Of a stretch of DNA of 64,000 nucleotides, positions 25,723 to 34,249 are shown one piece after another. Below the pieces are notes generated by a model, which was given only the letters and a program-made list of their open reading frames with translations, searched no databases and was not told the DNA's origin. The translations under genes were made by a program, and so were the position numbers. The DNA lies in NCBI RefSeq assembly GCF_014648635.1, contig NZ_BMRM01000001.1, positions 744,001-808,000 on the forward strand, written 5' to 3'. Each line of letters starts with the position of its first letter. Within the stretch, counting starts at the first letter, position 1. This DNA is from Streptomyces cinerochromogenes. Lineage in GTDB: Bacteria > Actinomycetota > Actinomycetes > Streptomycetales > Streptomycetaceae.

Positions 25723-26364
25723 TCAGCGCAGCGCCTCCGCGACCTCCCGGGCCGCCTCCACCACGCGTGCCCCGACCCGCTCCGGCACGGCGTCCGCCAG
25801 CATCACCACGCCCACGCTGCCCTCGACGCCGGTCACCCCGACCAGCGGCGCGGCGGCCCCGCTCGCGCCCGCCTCCAGCTCGCCGTGGGTGAGGGTGTAC
25901 CCGGGGTCGGCCGACGGCGACTGCCGTGCGGCGAGGATCGCCCTGCCGGCCGCGCCCCGGTCCAGCGGATGCCGGAACCCGGCCCGGTAGGCCACGTGGT
26001 AGTCGGTCCACGTCGGCTCGACCACCGCCACGGCCAGCGCCTCGGAACCGTCCACGAGGGTCAGGTGCGCCGTCGCCCCGATGTCCTCGGCGAGCGACCT
26101 GAGCGCGGGCAGCGCGGCCTCCCGTACCAGCGGATGCACCTGCCGCCCGAGCCTCAGCACCCCGAGCCCGACCCGGGCTCGCCCGCCCAGGTCACGTCGT
26201 ACGAGCGCGTGCTGTTCCAGCGTGGCGAGCAACCGGTACACCACGGTCCGGTTCACGCCCAGTTTGGTGGACAACTCGGTGACGGTCAGCCCGTGGTCCG
26301 TGTCGGCCAGCAGCTTGAGGACACGCAGTCCCCGGTCGAGCGTCTGAGAGGTCTCCGCGGTCAC
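25723..26364 (-). CDS. IclR family transcriptional regulator
   Basis: A 213-residue regulator with an N-terminal winged helix (LKLLADTDHGLTVTELSTKLGVNRTVVYRLLATLEQHALVRR, about 15-55) and an IclR effector domain (TAHLTLVDGSEALAVAVVEP, FRHPLDRGAAGRAILAA). The GTG at 26364 is chosen because GAAGGAG lies 8 nt upstream; the longer frame adds 19 unlikely residues. It is on the same strand as, and directly upstream of, the M20 peptidase gene (about 150 bp gap), which it may regulate. Confidence 0.88.
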   Translation of the reverse strand: MTAETSQTLDRGLRVLKLLADTDHGLTVTELSTKLGVNRTVVYRLLATLEQHALVRRDLGGRARVGLGVLRLGRQVHPLVREAALPALRSLAEDIGATAHLTLVDGSEALAVAVVEPTWTDYHVAYRAGFRHPLDRGAAGRAILAARQSPSADPGYTLTHGELEAGASGAAAPLVGVTGVEGSVGVVMLADAVPERVGARVVEAAREVAEALR

Positions 26365-26660
26365 GACGCCCACTCCTTCGGCGGTGAGGTCGGCGGGTCC
26401 CCGAGGTGGCGGATGCGTCACCGAGTCCCGTCGGCGACGCGCCTCAGAGGCCGCCGATCGGCAGGAGGCCCGGCGGCTCCGGGCCCAGTCGCTTCACGGC
26501 TGCGCTCCGCGGCGGCGCTGCCACGGGGCGTGTGCGTAGCCGGACAGTAGCGAAGGGGGTTCGCTGAGCGGAAGTCTTGGTCCAGAATCCGGGCAAGACC
26601 AGATCCGGCCTGCCTGCATTCGTCCGGATACGCACACCGTCCCCGGCCGGGGGCGGGCGC
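26365..26660. other. Intergenic region, no gene recognised
   Basis: 296 bp upstream of the IclR gene and downstream of the helicase gene. Open frames here lack an RBS and show no recognisable protein. ATCCGG/CCGGAT elements around 26600-26630 form a weak inverted repeat. Nothing else is evident. Confidence 0.4.
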
Positions 26661-28460
26661 TCAGCGCATGCGCGTGGCCCACTCCTGGACCTTGGCGATG
26701 CGCTGGCGCAGCTGTCCCGCCGTGGCCTCGGCGCTGGGCGGACCCCCGCACACCCGCCGCAGCTCGGTGTGGATCACGCCGTGCGGCTTGCCGCTCTGGT
26801 GGACGTAGGCGCTGACCATCGTGTTCAGCTGCTTGCGCAGCTCCATCATCTCCTTGTGCGTGACCACCGGCCGCCGCTCGGCCGGCAGCTCCAGCAGGTC
26901 CGCCTCGGTGTCCGGCTTCTTCCGGCTGTGCGCGATCTGCCGCGCCTGCCGCTTCTGCAGCAGCAACTGCACCTGCTCGGGCTCCAGCAGGCCCGGGATC
27001 CCCAGGTAGTCCTGCTCCTCCTCGCTGCCGGGGTGGGCCTGCATGCCGAACTCGGCGCCGTCGTACAGCACGCGGTCGAAGACGGCGTCGGACTCCAGCG
27101 CCTCGAAGGGCAGCATGTCCTGCTCGCCGGTGTCCTCGTCCTGCTCCTTGTTCGCCTCCTCCATCTCCTTCTCGGATTCGGCGTACGGGTCCTCCTCGCC
27201 CTCCTTCTTCGGCTTGTCGAGGGCGTGGTCCCGCTCCTTCTCCATCTCGTTGGCGAAGGTCAGCAGGTCGGGCACGGTCGGCAGGAACACGGACGCGGTC
27301 TCGCCGCGCCGCCGGGACCGCACGAAGCGCCCGACGGCCTGCGCGAAGAACAGGGGGGTCGAGATGGTGGTGGCGTACACGCCGACCGCCAGCCGCGGCA
27401 CGTCGACGCCCTCGGACACCATCCGCACGGCGACCATCCACCGGTCGTCGCTCGCGCTGAACTCGTCGATCCTCTTCGAGGCCCCGGCGTCGTCCGACAG
27501 CACGAGCGTGGCCTTCGTCCCGGTGATCTCCCGGATGAGCTTGGCGTAGGCGCGCGCGGAGTCCTGGTCGGAGGCGATGACGAGCGCCCCGGCGTCCGGG
27601 ATGGCCTTGCGGACCTCGGTCAGCCGCTGGTCGGCGGCGCGCAGCACGCTCGGCATCCAGTCGCCGCGCGGGTCGAGCGCCGTACGCCAGGCCTGGCTGA
27701 CCGCGTCCTTGGTCATCGGCTCGCCGAGCCGCGCGGCGACCTCGTCACCGGCCTTGGTCCGCCAGCGCATGTTGCCGCTGTAGGAGAGGAAGATCACCGG
27801 CCGGACGACGCCGTCCGCCAGCGCGGAGCCGTAGCCGTAGGTGTAGTCGGCGGCGGAGCGCCGGATGCCCGCGTTGTCCTCCTCGTACGTCACGAAGGGG
27901 ATCGGGTTGGTGTCGGAGCGGAACGGCGTACCGGTCAGGGCGAGCCGGCGCGTGGCGGGCTCGAACGCCTCCAGGCAGGCCTCGCCCCAGGACTTGGAGT
28001 CGCCGGCGTGGTGGATCTCGTCCAGGATGACGAGGGTCTTGCGCTGCTCGACCCGGTTGCGGTGCAGCATCGGGCGTACCCCCACACCGGCGTACGTCAC
28101 GGCGACCCCGTCGTACTCCCGGCCGAGCGGGCCCGCGCTGTACTCGGGGTCGAGCTTGATCCCGACCCGGGCGGCCGCCTCGGCCCACTGCTTCTTCAGG
28201 TGCTCGGTGGGCGCGACCACGGTCACCTGCTGCACGACGTGGTGGTGCAGCAGCCAGGAGGCCAGGGTCAGGGCGAAGGTCGTCTTGCCGGCGCCGGGCG
28301 TGGCGACGGCGAGGAAGTCACGCGGCTGCTCCTGGATGTACTTCTCCATCGCCCCCTGCTGCCAGGCACGCAGCTTGCTGGCGGTACCCCAGGGGGCCCG
28401 GCCCGGGAAGGCGGGCGAGAGGTGGTGGGAGTGAGCGGAGGAGGAGGCGGTAGTAGTCAC
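26661..28460 (-). CDS. SF2 DEAD/DEAH-box helicase
   Basis: A 599-residue superfamily 2 helicase. Motif I is ATPGAGKTTFAL (about residues 52-63), motif II is ILDEIHHAGD, motif III LALTGTPFRSD, and motifs V-VI are VSEGVDVPRLAVGV and FFAQAVGRFVRSRRRGE. The C-terminal third has an acidic, Lys/Glu-rich segment (DKPKKEGEEDPYAESEKEME) and a tail without a known domain. The GTG start has GGAG a few bases upstream. No nuclease or methylase gene is adjacent, so a restriction or defence role is not supported; its function is unknown. A conserved housekeeping gene is likeliest. Confidence 0.88.
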   Translation of the reverse strand: MTTTASSSAHSHHLSPAFPGRAPWGTASKLRAWQQGAMEKYIQEQPRDFLAVATPGAGKTTFALTLASWLLHHHVVQQVTVVAPTEHLKKQWAEAAARVGIKLDPEYSAGPLGREYDGVAVTYAGVGVRPMLHRNRVEQRKTLVILDEIHHAGDSKSWGEACLEAFEPATRRLALTGTPFRSDTNPIPFVTYEEDNAGIRRSAADYTYGYGSALADGVVRPVIFLSYSGNMRWRTKAGDEVAARLGEPMTKDAVSQAWRTALDPRGDWMPSVLRAADQRLTEVRKAIPDAGALVIASDQDSARAYAKLIREITGTKATLVLSDDAGASKRIDEFSASDDRWMVAVRMVSEGVDVPRLAVGVYATTISTPLFFAQAVGRFVRSRRRGETASVFLPTVPDLLTFANEMEKERDHALDKPKKEGEEDPYAESEKEMEEANKEQDEDTGEQDMLPFEALESDAVFDRVLYDGAEFGMQAHPGSEEEQDYLGIPGLLEPEQVQLLLQKRQARQIAHSRKKPDTEADLLELPAERRPVVTHKEMMELRKQLNTMVSAYVHQSGKPHGVIHTELRRVCGGPPSAEATAGQLRQRIAKVQEWATRMR

Positions 28461-28614
28461 GGTCTCCGTGCATCAGGGTCGGGCGGCTACGTATGACAAC
28501 CGGGCCACCCTACCGGCGCCGCCCTCCCGCCCACGCGCGAACGGCCCCGGGTCGCCCCCGGGTGGGAGCCACGTCACAGCGGCCGCAACCGCCCCTCGAT
28601 CACCGGCCGGTCAC

Positions 28615-30072
28615 TCACCGCGCCGGTGTGCGTTCCCGCAGCCGCCGGGTCACCCAGGCCCCCGCCAGCGCCACCGCCGCCATCGGCAGGAAGACGGCGG
28701 CGAAGGCGGCGGGATGCCCGCCGCCGGCCGCCGTTGCCGTGGTGGCCGTGGGGGCCGCGGTGCTGCCGCCGCCGAGCGCGGCGAAGGCCGCGCCGGTCGC
28801 CGCGAGGAGGACGACGTTGGAGAGGGCGTCGGAGATCTGCAGCGCGGCGGAGTTCGTGCCGGCCTCCTCCGGGGCGGAGAGCTGGAGCAGCAGCACGCTG
28901 GTGGAGGAGATCACCAGGCCCATGCCGAAGCAGCCGACCCCCCAGGCGGCGGCGACGGTCCACACCGGCACGGAGTGCACGAGCACGCTCGGCGCGGTGA
29001 CGATCGCCACGGCGACCAGCACCATCCCGACGGTCATCAGCCGCTCCCGGTACGGCGCCACGCGCGCCCGGGACTGCACGAACGACCCCAGCGCCCAGGT
29101 CCCGCCGCCCGCGGCCAGCGAGAACCCGGCGAGGGTCGGCGACAGGCCGCGCTGGGTGACCAGCATCAGCGGCACGAAGGACTCGGCGGCGATGAAGGAG
29201 CCCGCCGCGAGCCCGCGCAGCAGCACCACGGAGGGCAGCCCGCGGGCGGCCCGGTACGTACCGCGGGGCAGCAGCCCGCACACCGCCGGCACGAGGAGCG
29301 CCGCCCCCGCCAGGCCCGGGAGCAGGGACAGCGGGCGCAGGTCCTGGGCGGCGTACTGGAGGAGCCCGGCGCCGAGGGAGATGCCGAGCGCCAGCCGGAT
29401 CCGCCGCCGGTCGAAGGGCTCGGCCCCGGCCTGCTCGTCCACCGGGCCGGACGCCCTGCGCCGTATCTGGGGCAGGGCGAGGGCGAGCGGGAACACGACG
29501 AGGACCGGGATGCCGAGGAAGACCCAGCGCCAGCCGAGGTGCTCGGTGACGGCGCCGGAGGCGAGGGGGCCGACGATGGAGGGGACGACCCAGCCGGCCG
29601 CGAAGGACGCCATGATCGCGGGGCGCAGCCGCTCGGGGTAGGCACGGCCGACGACGACGTACAACGCCACGATGACGAGCCCGCCGCCGAGCCCCTGCAC
29701 GGCCCGCCCCAGGATGAACACCCACATCGCCTGGGCGGTCCCGGCGACGACGAGGCCGGCCGCGAAGGCGCCGATGCCGAGGGTGAGCGCCCCGAGCGGT
29801 CCCCTCCGGTCGGACCACTGCCCGGCGAGCACCATCCCGAACAGGCTGGTCGTGAAGTACCCGGAGAAGGCGAACGCGTACAGCGCCACGCCGTCCAGCT
29901 CCCGCGCGGCCACCGGCATGGCGGTCCCCACGGCGGTCGCCTCGAACGCGATCAGCACCACGACCGACACGATCCCGATACTGAGCGCCCGGTACGCCCT
30001 GCTCAGGACACCGCCGTCCTGCTCGGCGACCGGATCGAGAACAGCGGGGTCACGGGACTCAAGGGCACTCAT
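28615..30072 (-). CDS. MFS transporter, drug-efflux type
   Basis: A 485-residue major facilitator with about 12-14 helices. GQWSDRRGPLGALTLGIG matches the conserved loop between helices 2 and 3, and GRAVQGLGGGLVIVALYVVVGRAYPERLRP is typical of EmrB/QacA-like drug:H+ antiporters. The region after about residue 430 contains a Thr/Ala/Gly-rich loop. The start at 30072 precedes LSRAYRALSIGIV, the first helix. The substrate is unknown. Probably a single-gene transcript. Confidence 0.88.
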   Translation of the reverse strand: MSALESRDPAVLDPVAEQDGGVLSRAYRALSIGIVSVVVLIAFEATAVGTAMPVAARELDGVALYAFAFSGYFTTSLFGMVLAGQWSDRRGPLGALTLGIGAFAAGLVVAGTAQAMWVFILGRAVQGLGGGLVIVALYVVVGRAYPERLRPAIMASFAAGWVVPSIVGPLASGAVTEHLGWRWVFLGIPVLVVFPLALALPQIRRRASGPVDEQAGAEPFDRRRIRLALGISLGAGLLQYAAQDLRPLSLLPGLAGAALLVPAVCGLLPRGTYRAARGLPSVVLLRGLAAGSFIAAESFVPLMLVTQRGLSPTLAGFSLAAGGGTWALGSFVQSRARVAPYRERLMTVGMVLVAVAIVTAPSVLVHSVPVWTVAAAWGVGCFGMGLVISSTSVLLLQLSAPEEAGTNSAALQISDALSNVVLLAATGAAFAALGGGSTAAPTATTATAAGGGHPAAFAAVFLPMAAVALAGAWVTRRLRERTPAR

Positions 30073-30205
30073 GTTCGTCAGAGTAAGGCCCACGACCACC
30101 TTTGGCCCCTGTCAGGAGTCCCACCCTCTCTAGGCCCTTGGTCGTACTCCCACCCCTCCTTCATGAACGCGGCATGTCAGTCCCGTTGCAGCCCCGCCGC
30201 TTCCC

Positions 30206-30235
30206 TTGAGCCCCCTGCCGCACGGCCCGTACGTT
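30206..30235 (+). promoter_or_regulatory. Promoter of tRNA-Cys
   Basis: TTGAGC (30206-30211), 18-bp spacer, TACGTT (30230-30235). A start near 30242 would give a short 5' leader before the tRNA at 30250. Confidence 0.6.
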
Positions 30236-30249
30236 CTTCTCACGAACAC

Positions 30250-30324
30250 GGCCGTGTGCCCGAGTGGTTGAGGGGCTCGCCTGCAAAGCGAGTTACACCG
30301 GTTCAATTCCGGTCACGGCCTCCA
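30250..30324 (+). tRNA. tRNA-Cys (GCA)
   Basis: A full cloverleaf can be drawn. The acceptor GGCCGTG pairs with CACGGCC. The anticodon stem is CTCGC/GCGAG with loop CTGCAAA (anticodon GCA). The T-arm is CCGG-TTCAATT-CCGG. The discriminator is T at 30321 and CCA is encoded at 30322-30324. Confidence 0.97.
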
Positions 30325-30346
30325 GAGGCTCGCCCAGGCGAGACGG

Positions 30347-30376
30347 AAGGGCGGTACCCCCCGGGGTGCCGCCCTT
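30347..30376. terminator. Terminator after tRNA-Cys
   Basis: Arms 30347-30360 and 30363-30376 pair with one G-U, 23 bp after the tRNA. It can also serve the convergent SUKH gene. Confidence 0.75.
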
Positions 30377-30435
30377 CGGGCTGTCCGGCCGGGGGCGGGT
30401 CGGGCCCGTCGGGGGAGCCCGGCGGGCCGCGGGCC

Positions 30436-31593
30436 TCAGAAGACTCCGCCGGCCTCGTCCTGGAAGAGTTCCGTCCAGTAGTGCCAGGTCGTCTCCGGGA
30501 GCGTGCCCGTCGGGTCGATCGACCGGAGGGTGTGGACCATGAGGGCGACGAGGTGGTCGTAGGCGTGGGTCGCCAGCTCGTGGCCCAGGTGCTGGTCGAT
30601 CGTGCGCTCGTGGTGGATGAGCCAGAGGGTGAACGCCAGGGTGGAGACGTCGGTGTTCAGGGGGTGGAGCGCCGCCTCGGGCTCGCTGAAGGTGAGGACC
30701 GCGCCCGTTCTGCCGTCGACCAGCAGGCTGTTGTCCTCCGGGAGGCAGCCGAGGCGGACCAAGTGGTCGCAGTGGGCCGGGAGTTCCGCAGCGGGGCCGT
30801 CGGGGTGCTCCTCGGAGAAGTACTCGCGCAGGGTCGGCAGCGGGACGTCCGTGTCGGCGTGGAAGAAGACCGCCTCCTCCGGCAGACCGGTCTCGCGCAG
30901 GAAGCGGCGGGTCGGCTCGTGGGTGAGCGTCGCCGGGAAGTCGACCTCCTCGAAGCGGGCCACCCTGCCGTGCCCGAACTCCTGGTCCAGGACGCGGGCC
31001 GGAACGTCCAGGGTGAGCCCTGACGCCGTACCGGGGCCGGCGACGAGGGAGAGCGGGCGGATCAGGGCCGCCGCCTTCCAGTACGGCGGGACCTGCCCGC
31101 CCGTGCCCTCCTCGAAGAGGGTGAGCAGGCGGCGGGAGGCCTCCGTCACCGTCCTTGGGCCGTACTGGCCCGCCAGCGCGGCGAACCGGCCGCGCAGGCC
31201 CGCCAGTTCCTCGGTGACCGCGGCGAAGCGCAGCAGGGTGTCCAGGGACGGCGCGAAGGGGCGGGGGTCGGACGGGTCGAAGAGGTAGGCCGTGGTCAGC
31301 TCGCCCGTGGCGCCGTCGAGCAGGATCGACTCGCGCTCCATGCCGGCCGGGTTGAGGAGTTCGCCTATGACCAGCCGGCCGCGCAGTTCCTCCGCCAGGT
31401 GCAGGGGGCCGTCGGCGGCGTCGGCGAGCGTGCGCAGTCCGTGGGTGCGCAGCGGGGAGAAGGTCAGCAGGTCGATCACGGCGGGCAGGCCGGTGTCCGT
31501 GAGCAGGCCGCGCGTCGGCGCGTGCGTGACGTAGCGGTCCAGCTCCGCCTCGGTCAGCGTGATCGCCGGTACGTCGGCGTCGGTCGTGCTCAT
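30436..31593 (-). CDS. SUKH-4 family protein with two tandem SUKH-4 domains
   Basis: A 385-residue protein of the SUKH-4 branch, a superfamily best known as immunity proteins against polymorphic toxins. Two halves share the same layout. The first has THAPTRGLLTDTGLPAVI and LVIGELLNPAGMERESILLDGATGELTTAYLF. The second has THEPTRRFLRETGLPEEAV and LVRLGCLPEDNSLLVDGRTGAVLTFSE. No toxin gene is adjacent. In Streptomyces such proteins are common without a paired toxin, so immunity is not proven. AGGGGGAG lies just before the ATG. Confidence 0.82.
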   Translation of the reverse strand: MSTTDADVPAITLTEAELDRYVTHAPTRGLLTDTGLPAVIDLLTFSPLRTHGLRTLADAADGPLHLAEELRGRLVIGELLNPAGMERESILLDGATGELTTAYLFDPSDPRPFAPSLDTLLRFAAVTEELAGLRGRFAALAGQYGPRTVTEASRRLLTLFEEGTGGQVPPYWKAAALIRPLSLVAGPGTASGLTLDVPARVLDQEFGHGRVARFEEVDFPATLTHEPTRRFLRETGLPEEAVFFHADTDVPLPTLREYFSEEHPDGPAAELPAHCDHLVRLGCLPEDNSLLVDGRTGAVLTFSEPEAALHPLNTDVSTLAFTLWLIHHERTIDQHLGHELATHAYDHLVALMVHTLRSIDPTGTLPETTWHYWTELFQDEAGGVF

Positions 31594-31790
31594 CGCTCCC
31601 CCTGCGAGCTTCCCTGGGCGTGACGGGCCCGCGCACACCGTCGTACGCGGCCCCCGGGCAGGTGCCCCCACCGCTCGGCACACTACGCCGCCCCACTGAC
31701 AACGGCCCTCACGAGACGAGACGTCGGGTGGGCCGGAGGCGTTGCCTGCCCGCCGGGACCGGCGTACGCGGACCCGGTCGCCGTCGCGGC
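31594..31790. other. Intergenic region
   Basis: 197 bp between the molybdenum-hydroxylase operon end and the SUKH gene start. It holds the SUKH promoter region; no RNA or clear hairpin was recognised. Confidence 0.35.
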
Positions 31791-31943
31791 TCAGGTGAAG
31801 TAGACACCGCCGAGGACAACGGCCAGTGCCGCCACGGCGAACAGCAGGACCCACAGGGCCAGCCTGCCGACGCCCGGCGCGGGTTCGTAGCGCGGCTCGC
31901 CGGGCGGGAGGTCCGGGCGCTGCCCGTCCGGCCGCTCGCTCAC
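31791..31943 (-). CDS. Small single-span membrane protein at the end of the Mo-hydroxylase operon
   Basis: A 50-residue protein: a Pro-rich N-terminal half (VSERPDGQRPDLPP...) and one transmembrane helix, ALWVLLFAVAALAVVLGG (about 29-46). Its GTG start overlaps the stop of the Mo-binding subunit gene by GTGA, like the other junctions of the operon, so it is translated with the enzyme. It may tether or support the complex at the membrane; this is inference from coupling. Confidence 0.72.
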   Translation of the reverse strand: MSERPDGQRPDLPPGEPRYEPAPGVGRLALWVLLFAVAALAVVLGGVYFT

Positions 31944-34249
31944 CGGTCCGCCGCCACCGCCGCCTGCGGGCGGATCGGCAGGCGGTTGACCGGGCGGCCG
32001 GTGGCGGCGCGGACCGCGGAGGCGATCGCCGCCGGTGCCGTCACCACCGGGACCGCGCTGACCGACTTGGCGCCGAACGGCGCCACCACGTCCCGTTCCT
32101 CGACCAGTTTCACGATCCGGATGTCGGGGGCGTCCAGGGCGGTCGGCAGGGCGTAGCCGGTCAGGTCGGGGTGGCGGATCAGGCCGCGGGGCGTACGGAG
32201 GTTCTCGGTGAGGGCGACGCCCACGCCCTGGGTGACGCCCGCCTCGATGCGCGCCGCCAGCTGCGCCGGGTTCAGCACCCGGCCCACGTCCTGGGCGACC
32301 GCCAGCTCCACCACCCGCACCGAACCGAGCTCGACGTCGACGTCCACCACCGCGCGGATCGCGCAGAACGCGAGGCCCACGAAGGCGTCGCCCTGGCCGG
32401 CGGCGTCCAGCGGCTCGGTGGGATGCGGGCGGCACTGGGCCGTGGCCCACAGCTCCTTGCCCTCCAGCGCCTCCCTGACGGTGGTCGACAGCACACCGTC
32501 GTACGAGGTGATCTTGCCGTCCGTGATCTGGAGCAGCTCGGTGGACATGCCGAACTTGTGCGCCAGGGGCTGGAGCAGCTGGGCGCGGACCATCTTGGCC
32601 GCCCGTTCCACCGCACCGCCGGACACCCAGGTGTGCCGGCCCCGGCAGCCCGCGCCGGCCGGCGGCTGGTCGGTGTCGACGGGGGCGACGTGGACCTCCT
32701 CGACGCCGAGGGTCTCCTGGACGATCTGCCGGGCCAGGGTGGTGAAGCCCTGGCCGGTCTCCACGGCCGCGCACAGCACGGTCGCGATGCCGTCGTGGAC
32801 CTTGACCGTCGCGGTCGACACCTCGTCGGCGCCCTCCGCGCCGAGCATGTGGACCATGCCGAGGCCGTAGCCGACGCCCCGGCGCACCGCGCCCGGTTCG
32901 CCCGCGCCCTCGGGGCCGCCGGGCAGCAGCCACTCCTCCTCGGGCGTGTCCTTGGGCAGCTCCGGGAGCGGGAAGTCCCGTACGGCCTGGAGGAGTTCGG
33001 CGACCGGCGCCGGGCAGGTCACGGTCTGGCCGATCGGGAGGACGTCCCCGGTCGCGAGGACGTTGCGCAGGCGCAGCTCGGCCGGGTCCAGGGCCAGCTT
33101 CTTCGCCAGCTTGTCCATCTGGGCCTCGTAGGCGGCGCACACCTGCAGGGCGCCCTCGCCGCGGACGTGCCCGGAGGGCGGGTTGTTGGTGCGCACGGCC
33201 CAGCCCTCGATGAAGGCGTTCGGCACGACGTAGGGGCCGCACGCGAAGGAGACGGCGGCGGCCAGCGCGTCGGCGGAGGTGTCGGCGTACGCGCCCGCGT
33301 CCAGCAGGATCTGCGCCTCCACCTTCACCAGCTTGCCCTCGGCGTCGGCGTGGTGGCGGTAGCGCAGCAGCGTCGGGTGCCGGTGGGCGTGGCCGAGGAA
33401 GGACTCCTCGCGGGTCGCCGTCAGCTTCACCGGGCAGCCGGTCCGCAGCGCGAGCAGGCCGAGCGGGAGCTGGAAACCCTGGTCCTCGCGGTCGGCGGTG
33501 GCGCCGGGCACCCCGGTGACGACGATCTTCACTCGATCGGGGGGCAGGCCGTAGCAGGCGGCGGCCGTGTTGCGGTCGGTGTGCGGGTCGGTGGAGGCCA
33601 GGTACAGCTCCACCCCGCCGTCGGGGCGCGGCACGGCGAGGCCGGCCTCGGCGCCGATCGGGGCCGGGTCCTGGCGGCCGATGCGGTACAGGCCCTCGAC
33701 CACCACCTCGCCGACCGCCTCCGGGTCGCCGTGGCGCAGCGGGATGTGCCGGATCAGGTTGCCGTCGGGGTGCAACGGCTCGGCCTCGAAGGCGTGCTCG
33801 GGGTCGGTGACCGGGTCGAGGACCTCGTACTCGACGATGACGGCGGCGGCGGCCATCCGCGCGGTGTCCGGGTGGTCGGCGGCCACGGCCGCGATGGGCT
33901 CGCCGTGGTGGCGTACCACCTCGGAGGCGAACACCGGCCGGTCGGGCGTGCCCCGGCCGTGGCGGGGCGTGCCGGGCACGTCCTCGTGGGTGACGACGGC
34001 ACGGACGCCGGGCATCTCGCGCGCGTGGGTGGTGTCGATGGAGACGATGCGCGCGTGCGCGTGCGGGGAGCGCAGCACGGCCGCCCACAGCAGGCCCTCG
34101 GCCCACAGGTCGGCCGCGTACGGGAAGGTGCCCTCGGTCTTGGCGCGGGCGTCCGCGTGCGGCAGGGAGGCGCCGATGCCGTGCGGCGACGGCTCGGCCT
34201 CGGGGGCGGGTTCCGCGGCGGTGGTCGCGATGCCGGCTTCGTTGCTCAC
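31940..34249 (-). CDS. Xanthine dehydrogenase-family molybdenum-binding subunit, catalytic Glu absent
   Basis: A 769-residue large subunit of the molybdenum hydroxylase family. The N-terminal a/b-hammerhead domain begins GIGASLPHADARAKTEGTFPYAADL. Cofactor motifs are present: HVRGEGALQVCAAYEAQ (from RGxGxxQ) and AAVETGQGFTTLARQIVQETLGV. The C-terminal motif that normally reads GAKGVGEPP reads GAKSVSAVP, so the active-site glutamate is replaced by alanine. The CO-dehydrogenase loop is also lacking. The protein may act on another substrate with a different mechanism or be catalytically impaired. The GTG start overlaps the Fe-S subunit stop (GTGA). Confidence 0.9.
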   Translation of the reverse strand: MSNEAGIATTAAEPAPEAEPSPHGIGASLPHADARAKTEGTFPYAADLWAEGLLWAAVLRSPHAHARIVSIDTTHAREMPGVRAVVTHEDVPGTPRHGRGTPDRPVFASEVVRHHGEPIAAVAADHPDTARMAAAAVIVEYEVLDPVTDPEHAFEAEPLHPDGNLIRHIPLRHGDPEAVGEVVVEGLYRIGRQDPAPIGAEAGLAVPRPDGGVELYLASTDPHTDRNTAAACYGLPPDRVKIVVTGVPGATADREDQGFQLPLGLLALRTGCPVKLTATREESFLGHAHRHPTLLRYRHHADAEGKLVKVEAQILLDAGAYADTSADALAAAVSFACGPYVVPNAFIEGWAVRTNNPPSGHVRGEGALQVCAAYEAQMDKLAKKLALDPAELRLRNVLATGDVLPIGQTVTCPAPVAELLQAVRDFPLPELPKDTPEEEWLLPGGPEGAGEPGAVRRGVGYGLGMVHMLGAEGADEVSTATVKVHDGIATVLCAAVETGQGFTTLARQIVQETLGVEEVHVAPVDTDQPPAGAGCRGRHTWVSGGAVERAAKMVRAQLLQPLAHKFGMSTELLQITDGKITSYDGVLSTTVREALEGKELWATAQCRPHPTEPLDAAGQGDAFVGLAFCAIRAVVDVDVELGSVRVVELAVAQDVGRVLNPAQLAARIEAGVTQGVGVALTENLRTPRGLIRHPDLTGYALPTALDAPDIRIVKLVEERDVVAPFGAKSVSAVPVVTAPAAIASAVRAATGRPVNRLPIRPQAAVAADR

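Noticed and set aside
26661..28460. Restriction-modification or phage-defence helicase
   Set aside because: No methylase, nuclease or specificity gene adjoins it; neighbours are a regulator and an exporter.
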